From IMG/VR virus record IMGVR_UViG_3300046007_014223, positions 1 through 64,000 of that record: a DNA stretch of 64,000 bases. One strand, 5' to 3'. Positions 48,276 to 57,835 of the stretch are shown one piece after another. The stretch comes from a virus. The notes beneath the pieces were generated by a model. The model was not told the origin of the DNA and made no database searches. It saw nothing but the letters and a program-made list of their open reading frames with translations. The translations under genes and the position numbers were made by a program. Numbering within the stretch: the first letter of the stretch is position 1; each line of letters starts with the position of its first letter.

Positions 48276-49361
48276 TTAACGTGCTTTTACAGCTCTTGAA
48301 AGAGCTTGTACATACTTCGACATTACATCGCTTGTCTGTTGTACAGGAGCTTCTTCATTTAAAAGCTGTTCTTCAGGTGAACTCTTTGCAGCTTTTGGAA
48401 AATAATTTTCCTTAATAACTTTTACTTTCTCACGGAAAAGCTCTTCCGAATCATAAGATACACCTTCAACTAGCTTACCTAGCTTTTCTGCTTCGGTATC
48501 AGCTAGATCACCACTCATTTCACTTAACACAATAGCTTTTCTTAAAGATGAAAGCTGTTCTGTAAGCTCAATGTTCTTATTCTCAGATTCATTAAGTTTT
48601 TCCTCAAGCTCATCTGATTTGGTTGAAAGAGTTTCAATAACATCGACTTTATCTTCAGGAATATCAATGTAATTCTCTTGGAACAGAGTTTTTAGACCTG
48701 TGATAAAATCTTCAGCGATTTCAGTGCGTAATCCGCCTTCAATCTCAAGTTTATTCTCTTCCATCCATTGCTCAACAACATAATTCATAAATGAATCTAC
48801 TTTTTCGATTAAACCTTCAGTAATATCTTCAAGTTGCTTTTGCTTTTCTTCTTCAAGCTGAGCAACTACAGCGTCCATTTCTTCGTTTACACGTGCAATG
48901 ACAGCTGCTTCGAAAATTGCAGTAGCTTTATCACGGAAATCTTCTGAAAGGTCGTCACCAAAAATGGCTGACAGTTGTTCTTTCAATGAAGGTTTTGAAT
49001 CTTCTTTTTCTTCACCCATCGGCTTGTTGCCCGAGGATGCTTGCATGTTGACCATAGAAGTTGGGTCACCTGCATTCATGAAATTGGGTGCTGCACCTGG
49101 GCCCGAATTTGCTGGGCGAGGTGAATTTGGTGTTGACTTTGATACAACTGCGCCTTGGTTTTCTTCTTTTTCATCTCTTTCTTCATAATCAGCATCTTGT
49201 GAAGAACCCTGACGAGGTGGTGTTGTATCACCTTGATTGGCGGCTTTAATGGATGTGTCTTTGGAAACGTTACCCGCACCCATCGGAGCCATACCTTCCT
49301 CATTAAGCTGCTCTTCACTCTTACGTGATAGCAACTCTTTGATTTTGCTCTCAATTGACAT
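48276..49361 (-). CDS. 22: Prohead core scaffold gp22
   Basis: 361 aa, highly charged, helical and coiled-coil rich, with an N-terminal Gly/Pro/Asn-rich region and LKEQLSAIFGDDLSEDF. Position between gp21 and gp23 and composition identify the internal scaffold that gp21 digests. Ends VQALSRAVKAR. Late promoter upstream. Confidence 0.88.
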   Translation of the reverse strand: MSIESKIKELLSRKSEEQLNEEGMAPMGAGNVSKDTSIKAANQGDTTPPRQGSSQDADYEERDEKEENQGAVVSKSTPNSPRPANSGPGAAPNFMNAGDPTSMVNMQASSGNKPMGEEKEDSKPSLKEQLSAIFGDDLSEDFRDKATAIFEAAVIARVNEEMDAVVAQLEEEKQKQLEDITEGLIEKVDSFMNYVVEQWMEENKLEIEGGLRTEIAEDFITGLKTLFQENYIDIPEDKVDVIETLSTKSDELEEKLNESENKNIELTEQLSSLRKAIVLSEMSGDLADTEAEKLGKLVEGVSYDSEELFREKVKVIKENYFPKAAKSSPEEQLLNEEAPVQQTSDVMSKYVQALSRAVKAR

Positions 49362-49387
49362 AGATCTCTCCTAATGAAATTTACTTT

Positions 49388-49395
49388 TATTTATA
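49388..49395 (-). promoter_or_regulatory. T4-type late promoter for gp22
   Basis: Perfect TATAAATA on the minus strand, 27 bp before ATG 49361, in the gap after gp21. Confidence 0.78.
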
Positions 49396-49399
49396 AGTT

Positions 49400-50041
49400 T
49401 TATTTTTTAGAAATTAGAGTAATGAATTGATTGAACAAATCAAGCTTTTTAGACTCAGAAAGTTTTGTTTTCTTTACCTCTTTCTTAATTTGTTCCATTA
49501 CCCATCCCTTACCTTCAACGTATAACCAAGATGCATCTTCCATAATGCCTTGAACAAAAGCATCGGGTGCAGAAGGATCAGCAACAATGTCTACGGTTGC
49601 CAAATGAAAGTCATCTTGCACTTCATTGACACCATCTTTGAGTTGTTTGACTGATCCTAATCCGCGCGAAGATACACCTAAGCGAACACCTTCCTCAATA
49701 AAATTCTGTGCAATTTTCCCCATTGGGGTGTCTAGAATTTTAGCTTTCCCATAAACATCATTTCCTTCAAATCTTAAATTCGTGATAAGATGTGATACTT
49801 GGTTTAGATTGATTGAAGGATTTGGTGGGTGTCCTAATTCGCCTAAAGCGCGCTTTTCACTAATGAGAGATTGATACCTATCAAGTTCTTTCTCAACGAT
49901 AGGTTTTCTATAGACACGACCATTACGATTTGTTTTCTCTGTCTGCATGAAGATACCTTCAATATAGACATTCTTACCGCCCGTTTCTTTTTTCTCGGTG
50001 ATATATTTAACTTCTTGTGTGACTTCGGTAATAAGTTTCAT
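49400..50041 (-). CDS. 21: Prohead protease gp21
   Basis: 213 aa from ATG 50041. NRNGRVYRKPIVEKEL, GELGHPP (His) and LGVSSRGLG (Ser) give the catalytic residues of the herpesvirus-assemblin-like protease. It cleaves scaffold and coat during head maturation. The start is 2 nt after the upstream stop. Confidence 0.95.
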   Translation of the reverse strand: MKLITEVTQEVKYITEKKETGGKNVYIEGIFMQTEKTNRNGRVYRKPIVEKELDRYQSLISEKRALGELGHPPNPSINLNQVSHLITNLRFEGNDVYGKAKILDTPMGKIAQNFIEEGVRLGVSSRGLGSVKQLKDGVNEVQDDFHLATVDIVADPSAPDAFVQGIMEDASWLYVEGKGWVMEQIKKEVKKTKLSESKKLDLFNQFITLISKK

Positions 50042-50042
50042 G

Positions 50043-50438
50043 TTAGTTTCCCGATACAAAACCTTGCTGATCTGGCTCAGCAAATCCGGCTTCTTTTGTT
50101 AGACCTAGAATTACCGTTCCTCCAGAAGCAGGAATCGTCACTACAACGTTTGCAGAGTTATTCGACGTATCTGTAAATCCTGATACTTGTGAAAAGCTCC
50201 AATTATCACTACCGAAAAGAACTAAAACGTTTGAATTATTTCTTTTAAATAAGATTGGGCCGTTTTCTGAATTATAGTAAACACTGTTGATATTTACCTT
50301 AATGGCAGCGACATTACTAACTGTTTCGTCAGATAATTTTAAGTCTGCGACAAGATCAACGTTAGCCGTGCCATCACCGACAAGTTTGACTACAGCTTGC
50401 TGCCTTACCTTCTTTAATATTGTTTTAGTGATTGGCAT
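50043..50438 (-). CDS. Structural-region hypothetical protein, beta-rich
   Basis: 131 aa. ITKTILKKVRQQAVVKLVG then mainly beta strands with Asn/Ser/Thr and Gly (FTDTSNNSANVVVTIPASGG). Found beside head genes in related phages; could be a minor capsid or decoration protein, which the sequence alone cannot show. Confidence 0.7.
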   Translation of the reverse strand: MPITKTILKKVRQQAVVKLVGDGTANVDLVADLKLSDETVSNVAAIKVNINSVYYNSENGPILFKRNNSNVLVLFGSDNWSFSQVSGFTDTSNNSANVVVTIPASGGTVILGLTKEAGFAEPDQQGFVSGN

Positions 50439-50447
50439 TTTTTGACC

Positions 50448-50579
50448 TTATCGAATGACTCTTCTTGGAGGTGGTGATCTTTTTGTTGCCCTTGCATTGA
50501 CACCAATTGAAATCTTTCCACCAGGAATTTTAATTGATTTTGTTGCTCTTAGAATAGAAGTGATGATTGAGCTAAACAT
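50448..50579 (-). CDS. 43-aa basic head-region peptide
   Basis: A 43-codon frame, MFSSIITSILRATKSIKIP..., ending RSPPPRRVIR, very basic. It fills the gap between two head-region genes, and AAGGAAT precedes the ATG. It may be a small head or DNA-binding protein; I do not recognise it. Confidence 0.55.
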   Translation of the reverse strand: MFSSIITSILRATKSIKIPGGKISIGVNARATKRSPPPRRVIR

Positions 50580-50582
50580 TTT

Positions 50583-51608
50583 TTATTCCTTTGCTTTTTT
50601 GGCTTTTTTCTTCATGGGAGAATGGTTGTTATGATACTCAGCCATCATAACTTCAACATCTTCAGTAAAGATAACTTCTTCACCGTGATCAAATTGAACT
50701 GTATACCATTCAATGTCGCCATTCTCATCAGGATCAGCGTGTTGACCTTCAACAACAACACCTTCACCGTACACATCAGAGAAAACATGTTTAGCGCAAT
50801 AGTGTTGATCTTGCTGAACACTTTCATTCATATCATCCATAAAATGTGATTTAGGTCTAGCTGTATGCACATGAACAGTTCCTCCACCAGTACCATAATC
50901 CATATGATCATTTACGTCCGTGCCACCTATTTTGGATCCAACCTTAAGATTGTTCTTTGCAGCAAGTGGACTTTTGGGACCAACTGCAACAACCTTATAC
51001 TGTGCTTTTTCGCTTGTTGGATTGCCTGTGCCAATATGATGGAGATGAATATCTCTGGGACCAATTTTTTTAGGTACATTAGGTTTACCATCAACCAATT
51101 TATGATGTGTCATTTCCGGAGAAACACCAGCATAAAAGTCTTTTCGTTCATCAATCTGTTCTGTTTCTTCAGTCCTCATTGCTTGCTTTGTTGCAGTGGC
51201 ATACATTACTTCTTTAGCGCGCTCACCATAACGTTTTTTAAAGTCGCCAAATTTCTTTTTCATTGACTTGACAGTTTTTTCACGTTTTTTCATTTGTGTC
51301 TCGGTCATTTTTTCTTGAATATCCATTTGTGTACTCTCTTTAACTGTTGAAGGTGAGTAGATAGATTTAATCTTATTGGCTTCTTCTGCACTAATTTCAT
51401 CATCTTTTAGAAGCCTATTTGCATGAGCAGAAATATTCTTGTGCAGTGCTGAATGTTGTTCGGGGGTTAGTGACTTTTTAACATAAGCAGCATGCCTTTG
51501 CATTTGAGACATCATCGATGCAGGAACACCCTTTCCTTGGCTTGAACCAACAAGATCTGCATACTGATCCATATGATCAGCAGGTGATTTTGCCCATGCA
51601 AAGTCCAT
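50583..51608 (-). CDS. Head-region protein, possible prohead core component
   Basis: 341 aa. MDFAWAKSPADHMDQYADLV, HKNISAHANRLLKDDEI, basic KKREKTVKSMKKKFGDFKKR, His-rich centre and C-terminal KKKAKKAKE. Charged and probably internal. It sits in the place of gp68. The start overlaps the gp67 stop (TAATG). Confidence 0.65.
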   Translation of the reverse strand: MDFAWAKSPADHMDQYADLVGSSQGKGVPASMMSQMQRHAAYVKKSLTPEQHSALHKNISAHANRLLKDDEISAEEANKIKSIYSPSTVKESTQMDIQEKMTETQMKKREKTVKSMKKKFGDFKKRYGERAKEVMYATATKQAMRTEETEQIDERKDFYAGVSPEMTHHKLVDGKPNVPKKIGPRDIHLHHIGTGNPTSEKAQYKVVAVGPKSPLAAKNNLKVGSKIGGTDVNDHMDYGTGGGTVHVHTARPKSHFMDDMNESVQQDQHYCAKHVFSDVYGEGVVVEGQHADPDENGDIEWYTVQFDHGEEVIFTEDVEVMMAEYHNNHSPMKKKAKKAKE

Positions 51609-51775
51609 TATTCTTCCTCTTGAGCGTAAAGATTAGAAGCAACGGTTTGTTTTTGCGCTTCTAATGCATCTGTAACTTTAATAGAAATAATATCTTCAAA
51701 GCGCTCTTGCGCTTCTGCAGACTGCCCGTCAAGCACATTAGCCATCATTTGTTTAATTAAATCTTTTGTTTCCAT
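51608..51775 (-). CDS. 67: Prohead core protein gp67-like, 55 aa
   Basis: A 55-codon frame: METKDLIKQMMANVLDG, then AEAQERFEDIISIKVTDALE, ending LYAQEEE. Small, acidic and helical, right after gp20, as gp67 in T4-like phages, and with the RFxxIIxxKxxDAL pattern I recall from cyanophage gp67. AGGATGTGAA precedes ATG 51775. Confidence 0.75.
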   Translation of the reverse strand: METKDLIKQMMANVLDGQSAEAQERFEDIISIKVTDALEAQKQTVASNLYAQEEE

Positions 51776-51792
51776 TTCACATCCTTTATTTA

Positions 51793-53367
51793 TTATTTAT
51801 TAGTTTCAGGTTGTTCTTTTTCTTGTTGTTGCATTGCGGCTATACCCTGCATTGCCTGCATTTGTTGCAATTCTAACATCGGATTGGGTGGTTCTTCACC
51901 GATCTCCTTTTCAATATTTTCGATCTCATCATCAGTGAGGCGTAAAATATTACGCTTGACAAACCCCTGACTGTAGTACAACCCAACATAAGGCTGTATA
52001 GTTTGTAAAAGATCCATACGATTTCTTAAACTTTCCGCATCTTTTGCTTCTTGGAAATATTGATCTTGAGCAAATTTAAAACGAATTTGTTCTTTAATAT
52101 CATCCCAATCAGCTTCAACAATAATACCCTTTAGTATTAATTGTGTTTTTAAAAGATCTCGGAAAAGATCAGCAAATTTGTTGCGAAGACGACCAATAAA
52201 TTTTGCAAACTTCAACTCATCACGTGTAACTTCTGCAACACGACCGAAGGTAATACCTTGTTGAGGTTCTAGTCTTGATAGAGGAACGTTTAATGCTTGA
52301 TACATTTTCTTCTGAAAATAAACAATATCATCTATCTGACCGAGGTTTTCACCTCCCGGGAGAGTGCTAATTTCTGTACCCTTTCCGCCTTCACGACGAG
52401 GTAACCAGAAATCTTCAAGCATCGACATAAACTTTCTATCGTCTCTCACCTCACCTGTGCTGGAATCATAAACAATCTTATTACGATACCTTGCCATCAC
52501 GTCTTTAAGGTATTGTTCAGCTTTTAATTTGGGAAGATTGCCCACATCGATATAAAAGATTCGACGTTCGGGGGCACGTGCAAGACGATAGATTACCAAT
52601 GCATCTTCCATCATCTTTAATTGGTTTACAGGTTTAATCGCCTTATGCAAGTATCCGATAACAATGTTCTTATCAAGATCAACTAACCCCGAATGACAAT
52701 AAGCGATTGAATCAAGAGTGATTCTGATGCCCGTGCCTTGTGATACTGTTTGACTGGTGCTTAAAGCAACTGTATATTGAATACCTTTATCATTGTATAA
52801 GTAATATTCATCAATTGTCTTTATAATATCAATACCGTTGGGTAATTTTTCTTTCTTTACATCACGAATCTTTTTTATCTTTCGTGGGTCAATGTAACGA
52901 AGTTCTAATATACCCCTTTTTGCTGATCCGGTATCTACAATTTTTTGATAATAAATCCTTCCATCAACATACCAACGACGAAAAATTTCATGTGCCTTTG
53001 CATTAAAATCAAGCAATGAAAGAATTTCTTTAAATTCGGCTTCTATTGTTTTTCGTATATTATCAGAAAGTTGCAGTTCTTCCAAATCTATAGACACGGG
53101 AGGCTCATCTTCAACATTAGCGATAGCTTCTGAAACAATATCTTCAATGGCCATATCACAATCAGCGTACATCGCCATTTGACGATAACGAGTGATTAGC
53201 TCTGATTCTGTTTTAGAAGTAGCGTCAAGGTCAACATATGTGCCATAATAACCACCAGCTGAAATAGTGGTGGCCCCGTCCTCGGCAATTGGAGTAACAA
53301 AGTTTTGATTCTTTGCTTCTTGCTTGCGAGGACGGGTTATTTTAAACCCAAATAAATTCAAATCCAT
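51793..53367 (-). CDS. 20: Portal vertex protein gp20
   Basis: 524 aa, usual length. NLFGFKITRPRKQE, RQMAMYADCDMAIEDIVSEA, QGITFGRVAEVTRDELKFAK and PLSRLEPQQG are portal motifs. It forms the dodecameric DNA gate and head-assembly initiator. A Gln-rich tail. AT-rich end holds an AATAAATA-like site before gp67. Confidence 0.96.
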   Translation of the reverse strand: MDLNLFGFKITRPRKQEAKNQNFVTPIAEDGATTISAGGYYGTYVDLDATSKTESELITRYRQMAMYADCDMAIEDIVSEAIANVEDEPPVSIDLEELQLSDNIRKTIEAEFKEILSLLDFNAKAHEIFRRWYVDGRIYYQKIVDTGSAKRGILELRYIDPRKIKKIRDVKKEKLPNGIDIIKTIDEYYLYNDKGIQYTVALSTSQTVSQGTGIRITLDSIAYCHSGLVDLDKNIVIGYLHKAIKPVNQLKMMEDALVIYRLARAPERRIFYIDVGNLPKLKAEQYLKDVMARYRNKIVYDSSTGEVRDDRKFMSMLEDFWLPRREGGKGTEISTLPGGENLGQIDDIVYFQKKMYQALNVPLSRLEPQQGITFGRVAEVTRDELKFAKFIGRLRNKFADLFRDLLKTQLILKGIIVEADWDDIKEQIRFKFAQDQYFQEAKDAESLRNRMDLLQTIQPYVGLYYSQGFVKRNILRLTDDEIENIEKEIGEEPPNPMLELQQMQAMQGIAAMQQQEKEQPETNK

Positions 53368-53382
53368 ATTTTAACTTTTTAA

Positions 53383-53907
53383 TTAAACTGCGCCAGAACC
53401 TATAACTTCAAATCTCTGATATTGCCAAGTACACGTGAATGAGCTAATTTGGTCGTTAGCATCAAAACTTAATGGTACCTCAGAAATATCAGAAGGCCAT
53501 GCACCAATTAACCTATACTCGCGAGTTGGATTACCTGCTTTATCAAGTTGGCGAACAGTAATGTCACCAAAGTAACCTGCAGGTGATCCATCCTCATTTG
53601 CATTGGGTGTTTTTACTTCAAGATCTTCAATGTAATCATTCATCCAAGATTCAATGTATTCACGTAATTGAAAGCTGGTGTCATTGATGATTGTTGTTGT
53701 CCAAGGTGCAAATACCATATCACCTGCTAATTTAAGCTCACGACCACGATAAAATGCACTTGCGGTACCAAATGTTCTTCCAGGTAAAGACGCAGCTGTT
53801 ACAAGAAAATTTGAAATTTGTTCAGCACCTGCAATTTCAACCTCAAAAAGATTAGGCCTTGCACCAGCTTGAAGTGTTTCTCTGAATTGTTCTATTTCGA
53901 ACGCCAT
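53383..53907 (-). CDS. 19: Tail tube protein gp19
   Basis: 174 aa. RPNLFEVEIAGAEQI, AASLPGRTFGTASAFYRG, FQLREYIESWMND match gp19; the tube inside the sheath. Directly downstream of gp18. Confidence 0.95.
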   Translation of the reverse strand: MAFEIEQFRETLQAGARPNLFEVEIAGAEQISNFLVTAASLPGRTFGTASAFYRGRELKLAGDMVFAPWTTTIINDTSFQLREYIESWMNDYIEDLEVKTPNANEDGSPAGYFGDITVRQLDKAGNPTREYRLIGAWPSDISEVPLSFDANDQISSFTCTWQYQRFEVIGSGAV

Positions 53908-53918
53908 TTAAGCTCTCC

Positions 53919-55691
53919 TTAAGCTGTTACTTCTGCAAAGTCAATGCCAGTCTTTGTAGCAATGAAGTTCAGAGTAATGTAGTTGATTGAACGAGCGGGT
54001 TTAACATATATATCCGCAATAAACTCATTCCTATCAATTACTTCGCCTGTGTTATTAGTTTCATCGCATACAACCTTGAAGTCAGTGATACCACGACGAC
54101 CTTTAACATCACGTAGATAAGGTTCTACGATATTTCTGAACTGAGCACGTGTGAATGCATCATTGAATTCAAACAACTGTGCTCTTGCCGCTGCTGTAAT
54201 TGCTTTTTTGAGAACAATAAACAAGCGACGAACATTGATACGGTCAAAGGCGCTTGGCTTAATCTGTAGTGTCTTGTCGCCAAACAGAATCGTACCGTAG
54301 CCAGGTGATGAAATAACAGGGTTTACACCAGCTGAATAGAGAGTGTCACGCTGACCTTTGTTAGGATTGAATGCAAGTTTTACAACATTACGAATCTGAC
54401 CTCTGTTTACACCAGCAGGTGAGAACCAAGGATCGGCTGTAAAGTCAGTACGAGCACACAACCCAGCAATGTCACCATTTAGAGGCAACCAACGATAAAC
54501 GTCATTGTAACGGTCGTATTGATACTTCCATCCGCTATCCATCACCACATATGAAGATGAAAGATTCGTTAGATCTGTATTTCTATAACCAGTTACATTC
54601 GTAGCTTTTGTTGAATCAGCAACACTTGGCTGAACATCAGCGTACTCAGGGGAAACAAAAATAACCACATCATTACGCTTACCATCACCTGTTAGCGCAT
54701 TAATAACAGTAAGAGCGTTTGCACCAGGTAAATCACCCACAGGAACTAAGGAAATATCATAAACTTCATCATTCTCGAGAAGTGAAAATCCTGTTGCTTT
54801 TTGACCTGGTGTGGGTGTTGCATCAGCAGCATTTGAAAATGACATAAAACCTGCGTTAACATTTGCGTTAGGGTTATTGTTTCCTAATGTATCAAATACA
54901 ACATTATTATTTCCGCCGATGCCTGTGAAAGAAGTTCCCCAATTTAGCGCTGAATTGGTAACATTTGCAGGGTGTGATCTCCATCTGACATACCTTGATT
55001 GCTCATTGATTACTGTAGGATAATAAATGCTTCTTCCGTCTGCCCCCAAAGCATCGCGTGCCTTTGAAAGATATTGAAACTTTTCAAGGACAGTATTTTT
55101 AGTTCCGGTAATTAACCCATCTTGATCAATTACAGCTATGTGCAATTCATCTTTTGCACCTGATGTTCCGTAAGTTGATGCATATGTTGAAACATTAGGT
55201 CTAACATCAAACAATGAAGTGATTGTTGATGTTGCATTGGCCCAAGACGCATTGTCAACAACAGCAACTGCAAGAGAATTTCCAATGTTACCTGGATATC
55301 TAGCAGTCATGAAAATATTTGCGTTACCGGTTAATCCTAAGTATGCATCATCGTTTAAAATTTTCTCTCCTGCAACAACAACGGTTGAATTACCTGAAAT
55401 GTTAGATCCGAGAGTTGCATTAAGAGTTGTTGTATCTGCAGTACGAACAATATACATGCGGTTCGCATAACCTAAAAAGTTAGCGGCTGTAAAAAATGAA
55501 AGATAGGTGTTTGCGTCAGGTCTTCCAAATTGGTTTACCAGATCAACTTCGCTTGTTACAAGCGTTGGTTGATCAACAGGTCCCCATTGAAACTCTCCCG
55601 CAAAACCTCCCACAGAAGTAGCAACAGCCGGGACAACGGTAGTTAAGTCCTTCTCTGTTGCGATAATTCCTGGTGAAAGTTGATAAGGCAT
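53919..55691 (-). CDS. 18: Contractile tail sheath gp18
   Basis: 590 aa. LSPGIIATEKDLTTVVPAVA, GFAGEFQWGPVDQPTLVTSE, NKGQRDTLYSAGVNPV and LFEFNDAFTRAQFRNIVEPYL are sheath landmarks. A late promoter overlaps the gp17 stop upstream. Confidence 0.96.
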   Translation of the reverse strand: MPYQLSPGIIATEKDLTTVVPAVATSVGGFAGEFQWGPVDQPTLVTSEVDLVNQFGRPDANTYLSFFTAANFLGYANRMYIVRTADTTTLNATLGSNISGNSTVVVAGEKILNDDAYLGLTGNANIFMTARYPGNIGNSLAVAVVDNASWANATSTITSLFDVRPNVSTYASTYGTSGAKDELHIAVIDQDGLITGTKNTVLEKFQYLSKARDALGADGRSIYYPTVINEQSRYVRWRSHPANVTNSALNWGTSFTGIGGNNNVVFDTLGNNNPNANVNAGFMSFSNAADATPTPGQKATGFSLLENDEVYDISLVPVGDLPGANALTVINALTGDGKRNDVVIFVSPEYADVQPSVADSTKATNVTGYRNTDLTNLSSSYVVMDSGWKYQYDRYNDVYRWLPLNGDIAGLCARTDFTADPWFSPAGVNRGQIRNVVKLAFNPNKGQRDTLYSAGVNPVISSPGYGTILFGDKTLQIKPSAFDRINVRRLFIVLKKAITAAARAQLFEFNDAFTRAQFRNIVEPYLRDVKGRRGITDFKVVCDETNNTGEVIDRNEFIADIYVKPARSINYITLNFIATKTGIDFAEVTA

Positions 55692-55740
55692 TTGTATCTC
55701 CTTGAACGTTATTTATTATAAAGTATCTTGATGGTATAAG

Positions 55741-57447
55741 TTATTTATAAAATCGCTCTTTTTCAAAGGGGTTAGTATCATACCAAGATTGTTTCAACTT
55801 ATTCATATATTCGTTCATATCGCCTGTTATCCATAAATCACCTGCCATTACTTCAGCAGAAACTTTTTCCGGTACCCCAGTATTTAACATACCAAAAGGT
55901 GTCAGTTCGTCTTCAATTTGTTTCATTTGATTTTCAAACAATGCATTTCGAAGATTGACGTTAGTCAATTCTTTAAAATAAGGATCTTTACTTGCCCATG
56001 CTAATAGAACAAGTGTCATAACTAAATCATCATGATAACCTTCATCCGCACCGTAAACGCCGCCGCGCACTTCGATGAAAGTTGACAATTCAGATATTAT
56101 ATCCTTATCGAAGATCAGTAACTTTTTTGTTTCGATGAGTGTTTTTAAATTTGAACAACCAATTCTTTTGACCTGTTTGGTTGTTCTAACGCCCATCAAT
56201 GCAGATCCTTTAAATCCGCTTGTAAGAAACTGACCGCTTTTTGTGCTTGATCCTACTCTGAAAATGTTTTCGTATTCTAAATCTGAATGTAAAATATCAG
56301 CTATCTGTTGTCCAATATCATTAATCTCAACTAAAACATAAGCATTGTTAAAGTCCTTTGCAACCTTATGTATTATGTCAGGGTACAATAAGGGACTAAT
56401 TTTATTGTTTCTATATTTACCCACGACCTTGTACGGAACAGACGTAACATCAGTTAATGTAAATGCTGAATAATCTCCGCCTACACCTCGCGAAGTATCT
56501 ACAACTACAACATATTGACGATCTTTTTGTGGTTCTTCAAGAATATCCAACCCATCTTCAGTTGTAAATACGTAAGGTGTTGCAGAAAGAGATGCAATAA
56601 CATCTCCTGAAATAAGAGAAGCAGAAGATCCGATAAATGAGCAAAGCACCTCTTGATTGAACTTCAGATCGCCAAGAAGTTTACGCTGCTCTTCTGCCCA
56701 CTTTTCATCTCGATTTGGATGTTCGTTGTATTTTACACGATAAGAAACAAAACCATTTGTTCCTTGTTCAGCATCATTCCAAAACTTCCAAAAGTGGTTA
56801 TAACCCAAAGGTGTAGACGTTAATATAATCTTGGTTGTTGAACCTGCCGAAACCACGGGATAAACAGCAGTGAAAAATTCTTCAGCGATGTTATTTGGAA
56901 TAATAGCTGTTTCGTCAACGTAAAGCAAGTTAACAGAACGACCACGAACACCCGACTTACTTGTCGCCGCAGTAAAAACAATCGATCCGTTTTCCAATTC
57001 AATATCCCCTTTATTCCAGGTGCGAATACCTTGCTGAAGGAATAAAGGAAGGTGCTCATACATCAACTGATAACGAAACATTATCTCTCGCGCTGCGTTA
57101 GCTTTATTAGCTAAAATAGCAACTGTTTTATTTGCTTGAAAAAGAGTATACCACAAACAATAAGCAGCGACAACTTGTGACTTGCCCATCTGTCGCGGCT
57201 GCATACTTATAACTTTTCTATTATTTTCAATAATATCGATAAATTTTTTCTGATAATCATAAAGATCAAAGTCAACAAGGCCCAAGTCAAGCGAAACTAT
57301 TTTACAATACTTTTGAATAAAATAAATGGGATCGCGCGCGCACGCGACAAGTTCTTTTACTTGATCTTGAGAAAACTGAATAGGATACCCGACTTGCTTA
57401 AGGCGAGTATTTCCATTATAACTATTCTTTAATTTATTCTGAATCAA
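55741..57447 (-). CDS. 17: Terminase large subunit gp17
   Basis: 568 aa. ATPase: QPRQMGKSQVVAAY (Walker A), LLYVDETAII (Walker B), TSTPLG; nuclease: VVVDTSRGVGGDYS and YHDDLVMTL. It packages DNA into the prohead. No ATG exists near the start: the frame begins with TTG 57447 inside gp16, so a non-ATG start is needed. Confidence 0.96.
   Translation of the reverse strand: MIQNKLKNSYNGNTRLKQVGYPIQFSQDQVKELVACARDPIYFIQKYCKIVSLDLGLVDFDLYDYQKKFIDIIENNRKVISMQPRQMGKSQVVAAYCLWYTLFQANKTVAILANKANAAREIMFRYQLMYEHLPLFLQQGIRTWNKGDIELENGSIVFTAATSKSGVRGRSVNLLYVDETAIIPNNIAEEFFTAVYPVVSAGSTTKIILTSTPLGYNHFWKFWNDAEQGTNGFVSYRVKYNEHPNRDEKWAEEQRKLLGDLKFNQEVLCSFIGSSASLISGDVIASLSATPYVFTTEDGLDILEEPQKDRQYVVVVDTSRGVGGDYSAFTLTDVTSVPYKVVGKYRNNKISPLLYPDIIHKVAKDFNNAYVLVEINDIGQQIADILHSDLEYENIFRVGSSTKSGQFLTSGFKGSALMGVRTTKQVKRIGCSNLKTLIETKKLLIFDKDIISELSTFIEVRGGVYGADEGYHDDLVMTLVLLAWASKDPYFKELTNVNLRNALFENQMKQIEDELTPFGMLNTGVPEKVSAEVMAGDLWITGDMNEYMNKLKQSWYDTNPFEKERFYK
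55742..55749 (-). promoter_or_regulatory. T4-type late promoter for gp18
   Basis: Perfect TATAAATA on the minus strand across the last codons of gp17, 51 bp before the gp18 ATG. Confidence 0.7.
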
Positions 57448-57835
57448 TTGTCTTAGTGTCTTGTTGCTTTATCATTCGCAACAAGTCCTCCGTTGATCCT
57501 GCAAAGACAATGTTGTTTTGTTGTGCTATTTGAGCTGCAGCAACAGGAGATTCTTTTGGGTTATCTAATTCAAATTTTTGCTTTTTCAATGTCAAAAGAT
57601 CTTTAGCGACATCTGACATTGTTTTCATAATCTGTCCTGCAACCTCATAACTACGAGGATGCTCTGAACTTCTAGCCAAAGAAATAACATCATCCAAAGC
57701 ATTCCTACCTTGTGTTATAACCTCTCGCAAGGTATCACGAGCAAGTTCATAATCGTCATCATGTTGAACTTCTCGCAAAACTCTTTGTGATTCACGAGGT
57801 TCTATATTAAATACCTCATTTAGTTTATCAGTCAT
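57434..57835 (-). CDS. 16: Terminase small subunit gp16
   Basis: 133 aa. VQHDDDYELARDTLREVI, GRNALDDVISLARSSEHPR and IMKTMSDVAKDLLTLKKQ are gp16-like. It recognises DNA and regulates gp17. Overlaps gp17 by 14 nt and gp15 by 8 nt. Confidence 0.92.
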   Translation of the reverse strand: MTDKLNEVFNIEPRESQRVLREVQHDDDYELARDTLREVITQGRNALDDVISLARSSEHPRSYEVAGQIMKTMSDVAKDLLTLKKQKFELDNPKESPVAAAQIAQQNNIVFAGSTEDLLRMIKQQDTKTIDSE

